Below, piece after piece: positions 33,115-41,920 of a DNA stretch of 64,000 nucleotides. The stretch lies in the NCBI GenBank assembly GCA_019322895.1, contig JAHWHZ010000001.1:186001-250000 (forward strand). Direction: 5' to 3'. The position numbers were made by a program, and so were the translations under genes. A model generated the notes under the pieces. It was not told the origin of the DNA, searched no databases, and saw nothing but the letters and a program-made list of their open reading frames with translations. Within the stretch, counting starts at the first letter, position 1; the number at the start of each line of letters is the position of its first letter. The DNA comes from Candidatus Woesearchaeota archaeon. GTDB lineage: Archaea; Nanobdellota; Nanobdellia; Woesearchaeales; ARS49.

Positions 33115-34818
33115 TCACCTGTGAGTAAACCAGAACTTCAGCTTCTTTGCCTTTATTTCATCTAATCTGCAGAACCCGAATCTCTCCAGCTGGACAATAT
33201 CTCCTGTTTTTAGCTTGCTCATGCCTGCCTCGCCAAGGCCTTTGACTGTTGTATTGTCAGGCATCAGCACTTCAACATCAACCAGGTCCTTTGATACCGG
33301 AAGCCAGTGTATTATCGCAGTTCCTTTTTCCTTATACTCATTATAATCTGTGCTTTCAAATAAGAATTCTTTTCCTTTTTTCTTGAAATTAAGGCAGTCC
33401 ATCAGTCTGTACAGCTTGTTTGCCTTCAAATCCTTGTGGTCTGCTTTTGTTATGTAGAATTTATCAGCGCATTTGAATTTCCTGAGGCCTTTTTTTGGAT
33501 TGTCTGGATGCAATTTTAGCTGGACTTCTTGTGCAGGCGCATTTTTTATCAGGATTTCCATTGGCTCTTCCACAAAAAAATACCGGTTTGCTATCGGGTC
33601 TATAACGTCCTTGTTAAATGCATCTATTGTCTTGAAAAATTCATCCTTGCTCACTGTCTTGTCTGTTAAAGACACACCCATGTCAACTGCAAAATGAATG
33701 AATGCCTCTGGCTGGAACCCTCTTCTTTTCAAAGCGCGGATAAAAGGAAGCCGTATGTCATCCCATCCTTCAAATTCGCCGTATTCTATTTTTTGTTTTG
33801 TTTTTGAGCAGCTTACTTCCATGCCTTCAAAATTGATTCTTCCCCAATTGATGTATTCTGGGCGTTTCCATTTGAAATAATCAAATATGTATTTCTGTCT
33901 TTTTGCATTGTCTGCATGCTCTTTTCCATTTATAACATGCGTCAATCCTAATAAATGGTCGTCTATTGCCACGCTGAAGTTCATCAAGGGCCACACCCTG
34001 TATTTTGTTTCCTGCTTTGGGTGCGTGTGGTCATTTATTCTCATTGCAGGCCAGTCTCTCATTGCAGGGTTCTTGTGCGCAACGTCTGTCTTTATCCTGC
34101 ATACTGCCTCTCCTGGCTTGTACTCCCCAAACATCTTGTCCCATCTTCTGCCGTTTTCCTCTATAGACAAATCTCTGCAAGGACATGCTTGTTTCTTCAT
34201 TATTTTTTCCCTGAATTCATCTGGATCGCAGGTGCAGACATATGCATTGCCTGCTGCTATAAGTTTTTCCATATGGTCATAATAAAAGCCCAGCCTATCT
34301 GACTGGCAGATGACTTTGCTTACATTGTTTTTTGTGAGCCATTTTGCATCTTCTGGAATCATTTCATATGCAGGCTCATAGATATTTTCAGGATTAGTGT
34401 CTTCTATTCTTATGATGAATTTGCCTTTATACATTCTTGCATATTCTGAATTTATAGATATTCCATAAGCATGCCCTATGTGCAGGGGTCCTGACGGAGA
34501 AGGCGCCATTCTCAAAACTACTTTCTTTTCTTTTGCATCCTTTAACGGCTTTAAGCCTGTTCTTTTTTCTTTGGGCTTTTCTTCCAGCAGTTCTGGAGCT
34601 GTTTTTTCAAGCTCTTTTCTTTGTTTTTCAATTCCTAATTTATTCGCTTCAGAAATGATTTTGCTTATTTCCTTGCTTAAGGTCTTTAATTCTTTTTTCA
34701 GTTCAGGATGTTGGCTTAATAGTTTGCCGATGACTGCGCCCTGGTTTGCTTTTCCATTGTATTTCAATGCGTTCTGAAGGGCCCAGTTCCGGATATCTGC
34801 CTTTATTTTCTCATCCAT
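33115..34818 (-). CDS. gltX: Glutamyl-tRNA synthetase, archaeal type, 567 aa
   Basis: Charges tRNA-Glu (in archaea commonly also tRNA-Gln before amidation). Class I signatures: HIGH motif in APSPSGPLHIGHAYG and the KMSKS-equivalent SCSKTKQKIEYG. The ~90-residue N-terminal helical extension and beta-barrel anticodon domain (HWLPVSKDLVDVEVLMPD) mark the archaeal/eukaryotic GluRS-GlnRS branch. Start MDEKIKAD lies ~25 nt after TTTAAATAC; a longer reading is unlikely. Confidence 0.95.
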   Translation of the reverse strand: MDEKIKADIRNWALQNALKYNGKANQGAVIGKLLSQHPELKKELKTLSKEISKIISEANKLGIEKQRKELEKTAPELLEEKPKEKRTGLKPLKDAKEKKVVLRMAPSPSGPLHIGHAYGISINSEYARMYKGKFIIRIEDTNPENIYEPAYEMIPEDAKWLTKNNVSKVICQSDRLGFYYDHMEKLIAAGNAYVCTCDPDEFREKIMKKQACPCRDLSIEENGRRWDKMFGEYKPGEAVCRIKTDVAHKNPAMRDWPAMRINDHTHPKQETKYRVWPLMNFSVAIDDHLLGLTHVINGKEHADNAKRQKYIFDYFKWKRPEYINWGRINFEGMEVSCSKTKQKIEYGEFEGWDDIRLPFIRALKRRGFQPEAFIHFAVDMGVSLTDKTVSKDEFFKTIDAFNKDVIDPIANRYFFVEEPMEILIKNAPAQEVQLKLHPDNPKKGLRKFKCADKFYITKADHKDLKANKLYRLMDCLNFKKKGKEFLFESTDYNEYKEKGTAIIHWLPVSKDLVDVEVLMPDNTTVKGLGEAGMSKLKTGDIVQLERFGFCRLDEIKAKKLKFWFTHR

Positions 34819-34924
34819 GTGCCATAATTTGACTGTATAGTATTTAAACTTTATCACAGAATAGCATAAAACATAAATATGAGTTCTTGATTACTGACTA
34901 TATTCACTTAATAGGGGGATATTT

Positions 34925-36100
34925 ATGAAGAAGCATAAGAAAAATAATGGATATTACAGGATAAGCAAGAAAACATTAGGTTTCTGCATACTTGCGCTTG
35001 CAGTCATCGTTGTCTTGATTGCGCTTTATTATTCTGGGACTTTTGGAGAAATAACTAAAACAGAAAAAAAGGACGCGGTTCCTGAAAAAGAAGAAATACC
35101 GCCGCCAGAATTTGAACTGATGATTATCACTGCTGACTGCGAGGAGTGCATCAATGCAACAACTGCTGCAGAGATATTGAAGAGCGCGCCGACAATAAAA
35201 ATAACTTCTGAAAAGTTTATTGAATACGAGTCTGAAGAAGGCAAGACAATGGTGGCAAAATATGACTTGAAGAAACTGCCGGCATTTCTGCTAAAGGGAG
35301 AGAACCTGGATATAGATTTGCCGCCGTTTGAGAAAAATGATGACGTATTGGTCTTTGGCCAGACACCTTCACCGTATTATGATGTGGCTACAGGCCAGAT
35401 CAAAGGCATTGTCAGTGTCATCAAGATTGTTGATCCTGCTTGTGAAAAATGCTTTGACCTTGAGAAGCTGATGAATAATCTCAAGATGTTCGGGGTATAT
35501 GTAAGCACAGAAAAGACAACACAATTTGACAGTCCAGAAGGAAAAGCTCTTATTGAAGAGTATGATATCAAGAAGATCCCGACAGTCATCTTTTCTGAAG
35601 GTGCGCAAGAATATGCGCAGATCAATGATGTTTGGGAAAGTGTTGGAAGTGTTGAAGAAGACGGCATGATGATCCTCAGAGTGGTCAATCCGCCGTACAA
35701 GGACCTTGATACAGGCACTATAAAAGGAATAATTGACGCAACTTATCTTGTCGATGAAAGCTGCGAAAAATGCTTTGATGTGAGCCTGTTCAAGCAGATG
35801 TTTGAGCAGCAGCTGGGAGCAGCATTTGACGAGGAAAAGACAGTCGATGTCTCAAGCGAGGAAGGAAAGAAGCTTGTTGAAGATTTTGACATACAGTTTG
35901 TTCCGACAGTATTGCTGTCAGAGGATCTTGGCGACTATCCGACAATATCAGATACCTGGGAAAATGTAGGTGTAATAAAAGATGGAACATATGTCGTAAC
36001 GAAGATTGACACAATTCCAGGCATTGTCTACAAGGATCTTGAGAGCGGAGACATAATCGGCTTGAAAGAAGAGTCTGAAGAAGCTGAAACAGAGGAATAA
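34925..36100 (+). CDS. Membrane-anchored protein with three thioredoxin-like CxxC repeats, 391 aa
   Basis: An N-terminal helix (FCILALAVIVVLIALYY) anchors three repeats outside the cell. Each repeat begins with a CxxC (DCEECI, ACEKCFD, SCEKCFD), continues with a helix, then has a cis-proline strand (KLPAFLL, KIPTVIF, FVPTVLL), the pattern of thioredoxin folds. Repeats 2 and 3 are most alike; repeat 1 is shorter. A disulphide oxidoreductase or metal-binding role is inferred. The GGGGGAT Shine-Dalgarno is good. It precedes a CxxC-less membrane protein and sufS. Confidence 0.75.
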   Translation: MKKHKKNNGYYRISKKTLGFCILALAVIVVLIALYYSGTFGEITKTEKKDAVPEKEEIPPPEFELMIITADCEECINATTAAEILKSAPTIKITSEKFIEYESEEGKTMVAKYDLKKLPAFLLKGENLDIDLPPFEKNDDVLVFGQTPSPYYDVATGQIKGIVSVIKIVDPACEKCFDLEKLMNNLKMFGVYVSTEKTTQFDSPEGKALIEEYDIKKIPTVIFSEGAQEYAQINDVWESVGSVEEDGMMILRVVNPPYKDLDTGTIKGIIDATYLVDESCEKCFDVSLFKQMFEQQLGAAFDEEKTVDVSSEEGKKLVEDFDIQFVPTVLLSEDLGDYPTISDTWENVGVIKDGTYVVTKIDTIPGIVYKDLESGDIIGLKEESEEAETEE

Positions 36101-36173
36101 TTCCTCTTTTTTCTTTATCTTTTTACCTTTAAATTCCATAAGTTTTAAAAGAGGGGTGCTTTTTTCAGTCCAT

Positions 36174-36614
36174 ATGATATGCATACTGGCATTAATTGTT
36201 TTTAGTGTGTTGGCAATATTCTCTGCCAGCCACAGGCCTCTTGCAGCAGAGGCTTTTGACTGTGTTTTTAGGAAGGTCACGCTTAGAAAATGCAGGACAA
36301 ACCTAGACCAGCGCCTGAAAAGCCAGATAACTGGCAAGCTGATAAATAAGAGCCCTTTTCTTGCAAGGTTTGTATACAAGCGATTTGAGATACTGTCCTG
36401 GGTTTTTGTTGTTCTCTTGATTTCAAGCCTTGCATATTCTGCATATGGCTTGTATAACTATGCTAAATACGGCCATTGTGATGGCGCTGATGCAACAGGT
36501 TTTTGCGTTTATAATGCTGTTGAAGGAACCACAGACTGCAATGATAACACAGAAACTGCCCTTGCTTCAATAGCAGAAATATCTGATGAGAAAAAAAATG
36601 AGCCTGAACGTTGA
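36174..36614 (+). CDS. Two-TM membrane protein, 146 aa
   Basis: Starts MICILALIVFSVLAIF (first helix), followed by a basic loop with two cysteines (DCVFRKVTLRKC), then a second helix (WVFVVLLISSLAYSAYGLY) and an acidic, cysteine-containing tail (CDGADATGFCVYN). A GTG 18 nt earlier is possible, but the TATA TTTTAAAAG spacing favours ATG 36174. It lies between a thioredoxin-repeat protein and sufS and overlaps sufS by 17 nt, so a redox or sulphur link is conceivable. Unrecognised. Confidence 0.6.
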   Translation: MICILALIVFSVLAIFSASHRPLAAEAFDCVFRKVTLRKCRTNLDQRLKSQITGKLINKSPFLARFVYKRFEILSWVFVVLLISSLAYSAYGLYNYAKYGHCDGADATGFCVYNAVEGTTDCNDNTETALASIAEISDEKKNEPER

Positions 36615-37794
36615 TAATATTAGAAAAGATTTTCCTGTTCTGCAAAAAAAGATTAATGGCAGGCCTGTAATCTATTTGGATAATGCTTGCCAGAGTCTGC
36701 GTCCTGTGCAGGTTATTGAGAAGATAGATGAGTATTATCGTGATTTTCCTGCTTGCGGCGACAGAAGCATGCACAAGCTTGGAAAAAAAGTTGATGCAGC
36801 AGTGGATTATTCAAGAAAAGCATTGCAGAAATTCCTGAATGCAAGAAAGCCTGAAGAGATTGTTTTCACAAAGAATGCGACAGAGGCGATAAATATTGTC
36901 GCAAATTCCTTGAATCTGGTCAAGGGAGATGTTGTGATTACTACAGACAAAGAGCACAATTCTAATCTTATCCCGTGGCAGATGCTTGCCAGGAAAGGAA
37001 TAAAGCACGAGATTGTTGAGTTCAACAATTTAGATGCGTTGAAAGACAAATTGACAGAGAATGTCAAGCTTGTGTCCATGGTGCACACCTCTAATATGGA
37101 TGGAACCAGCATAAATGCAAAAGAGATGATCAAGGCTGCGCATGACAATAACAGCTTGTTTTTGCTTGACGCCTGCCAGTCTGCTCCCCATAAGCCGGTT
37201 GATGTCAAGAAGCTTGATGTTGATTTTCTTGCATGCTCTGGCCATAAGATGCTTGGGCCAAGCGGTATCGGGCTGCTCTATGGCAAGCAGGACTGCCTGG
37301 AAAAGCTGCAGCCATTTGTTGTTGGAGGAAGCACTGTTTCAGAATCAACTTATGATTCCTGTGAATTAGAAAAGCCGCCACACTTGTTTGAGGCAGGTCT
37401 GCAGAACTATGCCGGAATAATGGGTTTTGGAGCTGCTGCAGAGTATTTGAAAAAAATTGGCCTGGAGAACATTTCTGCTCATGAGACAAAGCTGAATGAG
37501 AAAATAACCAATGCGCTTGCAGATTCTGTCGAGCTGTTGGGTCCGAGGGATCCAAAGGCAAGAGGCAGTATCTTCAGCTTCAATGTGCCTGGAATGGAGA
37601 CGCATAATGTCGCTATAATGCTTGATGAGGCTGCAAATATAATGGTCAGAAGCGGCGCCCACTGCTGTCATTCCTGGTTTAATGCGCACAAGATGATGGG
37701 CAGTGTCCGTGCTTCATTATACTTGTATAATACTGAAGAAGAATGCGAAACATTTATTCAAGAATTGCAGAAAATCATCAAATTATTGTCCTAA
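36598..37794 (+). CDS. sufS: Cysteine desulfurase, SufS/CsdA class, 398 aa
   Basis: PLP enzyme that removes sulphur from cysteine as persulphide for Fe-S and thionucleoside synthesis. PLP lysine in CSGHKMLGPSGIG, PLP-binding DNACQS and DACQSAPH, and the catalytic cysteine in VRSGAHCCHSWF (SufS-type RSGxHC). Length ~400 aa is usual. Start MSLNVDN overlaps the upstream membrane gene. No sufBCD genes are in the window, so the acceptor is unknown. Class II desulfurases are more bacterial in distribution. Confidence 0.94.
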   Translation: MSLNVDNIRKDFPVLQKKINGRPVIYLDNACQSLRPVQVIEKIDEYYRDFPACGDRSMHKLGKKVDAAVDYSRKALQKFLNARKPEEIVFTKNATEAINIVANSLNLVKGDVVITTDKEHNSNLIPWQMLARKGIKHEIVEFNNLDALKDKLTENVKLVSMVHTSNMDGTSINAKEMIKAAHDNNSLFLLDACQSAPHKPVDVKKLDVDFLACSGHKMLGPSGIGLLYGKQDCLEKLQPFVVGGSTVSESTYDSCELEKPPHLFEAGLQNYAGIMGFGAAAEYLKKIGLENISAHETKLNEKITNALADSVELLGPRDPKARGSIFSFNVPGMETHNVAIMLDEAANIMVRSGAHCCHSWFNAHKMMGSVRASLYLYNTEEECETFIQELQKIIKLLS

Positions 37795-37941
37795 TTCTTC
37801 TATTTCCTTCACTATGTTGCTTGCATCTGGTGCAGGCTCTTCCTCTATAGCTGCTCTGCCGCAGTACGGGCATAAGGTTGGAGTGAAGTTTCTCGTGAAC
37901 TTCCAATTGCATGCTGCGCATCTGAATTTCTTCTTTGTCAT
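37783..37941 (-). CDS. Small zinc-ribbon protein, 52 aa
   Basis: MTKKKFRCAACNWKFTRNF, then LCPYCGRAAIEEE: two CxxC knuckles 15 residues apart, a rubredoxin-like or zinc-ribbon arrangement, followed by an acidic helical tail (NIVKEIEELGQ). Similar mini zinc ribbons abound in archaea, often as nucleic-acid-binding or adapter proteins. Overlaps the sufS stop by 12 nt (convergent). Role unknown. Confidence 0.75.
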   Translation of the reverse strand: MTKKKFRCAACNWKFTRNFTPTLCPYCGRAAIEEEPAPDASNIVKEIEELGQ

Positions 37942-37978
37942 CTTTATTCCCCCACAATATCATTAGTTAAAGAAGTAT

Positions 37979-38308
37979 TTAAATGTTATGCTTAACGCGG
38001 AGAAACTTTTTTTGATTAGCCGTATATTCTTCTACATATTTATCAAATCTATCATCTTTCAGAGTTCTTGTTACATTAGCATATGTCTTGGGCGCATCAC
38101 TTTTGTTCGCTGCAAACTGATTAATCAAAACTACTTTGCCTAGTTCCAGAGGTATTTCACATGATTTAAAAGAGGTATCTAAAAAAATCTTTAATATATC
38201 TCCTGTATGAATTGGATTAGCAAAGACCATATTCTCTAAAGTGTCTTCTCTTGAATCTTCCTTGTCGTCTGTTTGTGACAAAATACGCAGATTATATATA
38301 AACCCCAT
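37979..38308 (-). CDS. Hypothetical protein, 109 aa
   Basis: Start MGFIYNLRIL chosen because a TATA box (CTTTATATAC on the minus strand) lies ~30 nt upstream; a longer frame extends into that promoter. Soluble, mixed charge, with beta strands near the middle (GKVVLINQFA) and a basic C-terminus. No recognised domain. Two upstream ATGs belong to the promoter region. Confidence 0.6.
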   Translation of the reverse strand: MGFIYNLRILSQTDDKEDSREDTLENMVFANPIHTGDILKIFLDTSFKSCEIPLELGKVVLINQFAANKSDAPKTYANVTRTLKDDRFDKYVEEYTANQKKFLRVKHNI

Positions 38309-38415
38309 AACGTTATCGTAACTTTGAAGTAGTATATAAAGTTTTCGATACAGCATTCATTCATTTCCGCAGGATAGAAAGTTATTTAATAACAGACATT
38401 TTTATACAGTTAAAA

Positions 38416-38643
38416 ATGAGGTTTGCAGTAATATTCGCGATAGTGCTTTTAGCGGCAATAATTATGGCAGGCTTTTATGCAGATAATATCAAGAGCTATG
38501 CTGTCAAGTCGATGCATGCAGACTGTGAAAACGGCCTGTGCTATGGCTGTGTTCTTAATGGAGTGCCTTGCACTTGTTACAGCAAAGAATGCGTGTGCGG
38601 CAACAGGATTGTGCCTTTAGAGACCTGTCTTAATGCAGGATAA
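38416..38643 (+). CDS. Small cysteine-rich exported protein, 75 aa
   Basis: The N-terminal ~20 residues form a hydrophobic helix (VIFAIVLLAAIIMAGFY); the remaining ~45 residues contain eight cysteines (DCENGLCYGCVLNGVPCTC ... CVCGN ... TCL). It is probably an exported or anchored disulphide- or metal-rich miniprotein. The last base of its stop touches the convergent acdB stop. Family unrecognised. Confidence 0.65.
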   Translation: MRFAVIFAIVLLAAIIMAGFYADNIKSYAVKSMHADCENGLCYGCVLNGVPCTCYSKECVCGNRIVPLETCLNAG

Positions 38644-39273
38644 TCAATCTAGAATTACCCGTGCATCAACCACTTTTCCTGTTTTTTCGTTGATTATAAA
38701 AGGGTTTATGTCAAGTTCTTGTATTTTAGGATATTTTGCAGGGATTTTGGAAACTGCAACAATTGCATTCTTTAATATTTTCAAATTAACTGGTTTTGCA
38801 CCCCGGAATCCAAACAAGAGTTTCTTTGCCTTCAGTTCTTCTATCATTGATTCTGCATCTTTTTCTGTTATCGGGCAGACCCTGAAGCTGACGTCTTTCA
38901 TAAGCTCTACTAACACTCCGCCTGCCCCAAATACTACAACGTGGCCGAATGTCGGGTCATTTTTCAGCCCGATTATTGTCTCTACCCCTTCAATAAATTC
39001 CTGCACTAATATTCCCTGCAGCGTGAATCTTTTCTTTTTGGCAATTGCAGTCAATTCATTGAATTTTATTTCAAGATCTTCTGCATTGTCTGCTTTTCTT
39101 ATGCCTTTCACCTCTGTCTTGTGCAGGGCCTGCGGCGAAATAATCTTCAGCATCACAGGGTATGTTTTTGCAAATCTTTTTGCATCTTCAACTTTCTTTG
39201 CAAGGATACTTTTTGCTATCGGAAGATATGCTGCAAGCATTTTTTCAGCTTCTGGTTCTGTCAGGATTTTCAT
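38644..39273 (-). CDS. acdB: ADP-forming acyl-CoA synthetase, beta (ATP-grasp) subunit, 209 aa
   Basis: ATP-grasp subunit of acetyl-CoA synthetase (ADP-forming), which makes ATP from acyl-CoA. Signatures: YPVMLKIISPQALHKTEVKG (Lys and His typical of AcdB), VGVETIIGLKNDPTFGHVVV-like core, and GFRGAKPVNLKIL. It ends in DINPFIIN. Start at MKILTEPEAE, immediately after the MFS gene's end. The alpha subunit is ~4.4 kb away at 43691-45046, so the operon is split. ATG-overlaps the upstream MFS stop. Confidence 0.92.
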   Translation of the reverse strand: MKILTEPEAEKMLAAYLPIAKSILAKKVEDAKRFAKTYPVMLKIISPQALHKTEVKGIRKADNAEDLEIKFNELTAIAKKKRFTLQGILVQEFIEGVETIIGLKNDPTFGHVVVFGAGGVLVELMKDVSFRVCPITEKDAESMIEELKAKKLLFGFRGAKPVNLKILKNAIVAVSKIPAKYPKIQELDINPFIINEKTGKVVDARVILD

Positions 39274-40460
39274 TTTTTCACCTTTCTTAATGCAAGCAGG
39301 CCGAGTATGAAGAAGATTATCAATGACCCGATTGCAATTGAGTAATTGAACTGCACAACAAGGAAGCCGAAGATTATTGGGCCCAGCACGCCTGAGAACT
39401 TGTCGCTTAGCTCCATGAATCCAAAGAATTGTCCTGTCTTTTTTCTTGGTGCGATTGACAGCAATAATGGCCGCATTGCAGTCCATACTGTCCCTAATGC
39501 AACTCCGCCAAGCATTCCGCCGATAAAGAATGTTATGAAAGAAGAGACATTAATTAACACAAATAATGTTATCAGCCACATTATTCCTGCAATAATCAAG
39601 GTCTTTTTTGGGCCTATCCAGTCAGTTATCTTGCCAAATACTGCCGCACCTATTGCCGCTGCGATTGAGAATACTATGTAGACGCCCATGAATCCTTTCA
39701 TCGACAATCCTATCTCACTCACGCCGTACAGATAAAGGAATACTATCACTGCATTTATTGCATTGATGTACATGAATGTTGAAATCAGGAACCACACAAG
39801 ATTCTTGTGCCGCTTTATTTGAAGCACGGTCTGCTTTACATCTGCAAAAGCCTGCAGGACATCCCTGCCAAAACGTGTGTTCTTGACTGGCCTGTCTTTT
39901 AGCACAAAGAATGTTATCAGCGAGAATCCAAGGAAGAACAATGCTGTTGCAGGAAACATGGCTTTAACTCCGCTTAGTGTTTCCCACCCAAAATAATCAA
40001 GCAGCAGCCAGGTCATCAGCAGGCTCAGGAATGTTCCAATGTATCCCACGCTCACTCCTATCCCGCTCACTTTTCCCACATCTGCCTTGTCTGATATCCT
40101 TGGCAGAAGCGCGTTGTATATTGCCAATGACGCGTGGTAAAAGAAGTTTGCAATAAAACCGAATATCAATGCCCACATCAGGTTTGCGTGGATTACAAGA
40201 TAAGTGAAAACACAGCACAGTATTGTGAAGAATATTATGAAAGGCATTCTTCTTTTCATCCTGTCTGACAATGCTCCTATGAACGGCACTGTCACTGCAA
40301 CAAACAGCATTGACAATCCGAACACCAGCCCTATCTGGAACTCATTCCCGCCCATGAATTGTTTTATGTAGAGCGGAAAAAAGAAAGTCACAAATAATGC
40401 TGAGAACGCAGTATTTGCTAAATCATACACGCTCCATGCAAATACCTCTTTTTTGCGCAT
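39270..40460 (-). CDS. Major facilitator superfamily permease, UMF1/Atg22-like, 396 aa
   Basis: About twelve membrane helices; the start WSVYDLANTAFSALFVTFFF matches the UMF1 family, and the A-loop motif GALSDRMKRR (G-x3-D-R-x-x-RR) between helices 2 and 3 is the MFS signature. Substrate unknown; UMF1 members include amino-acid and drug effluxers. Its end overlaps the acdB start by 4 nt, hinting that it may move an acid end-product or substrate of acyl-CoA synthetase, which is inference only. Confidence 0.87.
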   Translation of the reverse strand: MRKKEVFAWSVYDLANTAFSALFVTFFFPLYIKQFMGGNEFQIGLVFGLSMLFVAVTVPFIGALSDRMKRRMPFIIFFTILCCVFTYLVIHANLMWALIFGFIANFFYHASLAIYNALLPRISDKADVGKVSGIGVSVGYIGTFLSLLMTWLLLDYFGWETLSGVKAMFPATALFFLGFSLITFFVLKDRPVKNTRFGRDVLQAFADVKQTVLQIKRHKNLVWFLISTFMYINAINAVIVFLYLYGVSEIGLSMKGFMGVYIVFSIAAAIGAAVFGKITDWIGPKKTLIIAGIMWLITLFVLINVSSFITFFIGGMLGGVALGTVWTAMRPLLLSIAPRKKTGQFFGFMELSDKFSGVLGPIIFGFLVVQFNYSIAIGSLIIFFILGLLALRKVKK

Positions 40461-40543
40461 GAGAATACTATTTGAGTTTAGGGTTTATAAATATTTCTTA
40501 TAGTCCATTAACTTTATATACATCTGCCTTCTGATATTCTGTT

Positions 40544-41233
40544 ATGAGTGGAGATAATAATTTGGGGGATATTTCAACAGCAGTAGACAGGGTTCTTCCT
40601 GCTTATGAAACTTTGCTGGGCATTACTTTTGGTGATCATGCACCCCTTACTCTACAGCCAGAAAAGCCATATACTGCGCGCACTGATATTCCTGTATTCT
40701 TAGATGGAAGTAAAGCAGGCGCGTTGTATGCAATAATGTTTACTTTGCATGATGCAACCGGCAATAAAAATACTGATTTGATAGTCCCGCAAGAAATTGC
40801 TGCTGAGCATGTGCTTCCAAGAGACAAGACTGGAACGCATATTGAAGCATTGCTTCCCATTTTAAGTGTGCAAAATAACAAGCGAATTCCATATTTGGCA
40901 TCACTGGACGAGCTTACTGTTGATGATGTTGCAAATCCACAGAAAATAATAAAAGCATGGGATTTAGGTTTGAGCCAAGACGCTTATCATGCTGCTGTTC
41001 TTGATCGCATCACACCTACCTCTCCTTGGGATCATGTTACAGAGAAAAAAATTATGCACGAGCCGACAATTTATTTGACAGTCGGTTACAAGCAAGATGG
41101 CCAGCGCTTTGGTGACCCGCATTCAATATACTGCAGTACTCCAGATGTCGCGCAAGTGGTTGGATTCCTTGCAGCTGCTGAAGGCAGTCCATTAAGACAG
41201 ATTCTTGAAAAACACGGCAAAATTCCAGAATAA
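40544..41233 (+). CDS. Hypothetical protein, 229 aa
   Basis: Unrecognised. Soluble alpha/beta; the middle (GTHIEALLPILSVQNNKRIPYL ... LTVDDV) and end (PTIYLTVGYKQDGQRFG) show regular strands. TATA AACTTTATATAC lies ~30 nt upstream. It stands alone between the MFS gene (divergent) and an AT-rich spacer. The 143-nt spacer after it (41234-41377) holds only imperfect ATTTCTxGC-like repeats and T-runs that may terminate transcription. Confidence 0.65.
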   Translation: MSGDNNLGDISTAVDRVLPAYETLLGITFGDHAPLTLQPEKPYTARTDIPVFLDGSKAGALYAIMFTLHDATGNKNTDLIVPQEIAAEHVLPRDKTGTHIEALLPILSVQNNKRIPYLASLDELTVDDVANPQKIIKAWDLGLSQDAYHAAVLDRITPTSPWDHVTEKKIMHEPTIYLTVGYKQDGQRFGDPHSIYCSTPDVAQVVGFLAAAEGSPLRQILEKHGKIPE

Positions 41234-41377
41234 TTTTTCGAATTTCTCGCAATAATTTTGTTTCTGCAAGATTTCCCAACAATATTTTTTAATTTCTGCG
41301 AAATATTTTCATTTTTTCAGAATAATTTCTGGTTTTTTCTCAGCAAGCAATTTTAAAACTAAAAAATAAAAAAGAAT

Positions 41378-41539
41378 ATGCAAGTCAAGATTTGGGAAGT
41401 AAGCATCATTGAACTTGAGAGCAAAAAAGGCAAAAGATTTAAGGTCACAAGAAGGATTCCTGGAATGTCTATTTCAGAAACAAAAGTCTTCAGCTCAAAA
41501 AGAGCAGCTATGAAGCAATTTCAGGAGTGGCTAGAATAG
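41378..41539 (+). CDS. Small basic protein, 53 aa
   Basis: MQVKIWEVSIIELESKKGK, then RFKVTRRIPGMSISETKVF, ending SKRAAMKQFQEWLE. Beta-strand N-terminal half and amphipathic C-terminal helix, basic overall. Overlaps the convergent phosphatase-like gene by 32 nt. Start at ATG with a TAAAAAATAAAAAAG box just upstream. The fold is reminiscent of small RNA-binding beta-alpha proteins, but no family is recognised. Confidence 0.55.
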   Translation: MQVKIWEVSIIELESKKGKRFKVTRRIPGMSISETKVFSSKRAAMKQFQEWLE

Positions 41540-41831
41540 CCTCCATCTTCTTTTTCAATAGCTCGATTAATTCTGGCTGATTATAGCAGTAAATATCAGG
41601 AATATCCAGGGAAAGTATTCTTTTTTGCATGTATTGCTTTGGAAACCTTTTCCCCAGCTCTATTCTTTGCTCTTCTTCCATCACTAAAACCAGGTCTGCC
41701 CAGTCTAGCTGGTCTGCAGTCACAAGATTATTGTAAAGCCCTGCGGATTTTACACTAAGAACGCCTTTAAACAAGTCTTCAGCAGTCTTGCTTCTGTACA
41801 TGTTTTGGTTGCAGATGAATAGGATGTTCAT
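41508..41831 (-). CDS. Low-molecular-weight protein phosphatase-like protein, 107 aa
   Basis: The P-loop CNQNMYRS fits the C-x5-R-S active site of low-molecular-weight phosphotyrosine phosphatases, following the ILFIC strand; WADLVLVMEE is the usual second strand, and a downstream LDIPD segment may supply the general acid. Start at MNILFICNQ; a longer frame is unlikely. At 107 aa it is shorter than typical (~150), matching a compact archaeal group. Activity is probable, not shown. Confidence 0.75.
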   Translation of the reverse strand: MNILFICNQNMYRSKTAEDLFKGVLSVKSAGLYNNLVTADQLDWADLVLVMEEEQRIELGKRFPKQYMQKRILSLDIPDIYCYNQPELIELLKKKMEAILATPEIAS

Positions 41832-41920
41832 AGAATATTTTAAGCAACACAACTATATAAATATTTCTTAACAAAACATTTTTATACCCACCTTCTTAAG
41901 ATTACACCAAAGAGGTGAAA

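Noticed and set aside
41234..41377. AT-rich spacer with recurring ATTTCT-like words, possible repeat array
   Set aside because: Units are imperfect, irregularly spaced and low complexity; best seen as T-rich terminator sequence.
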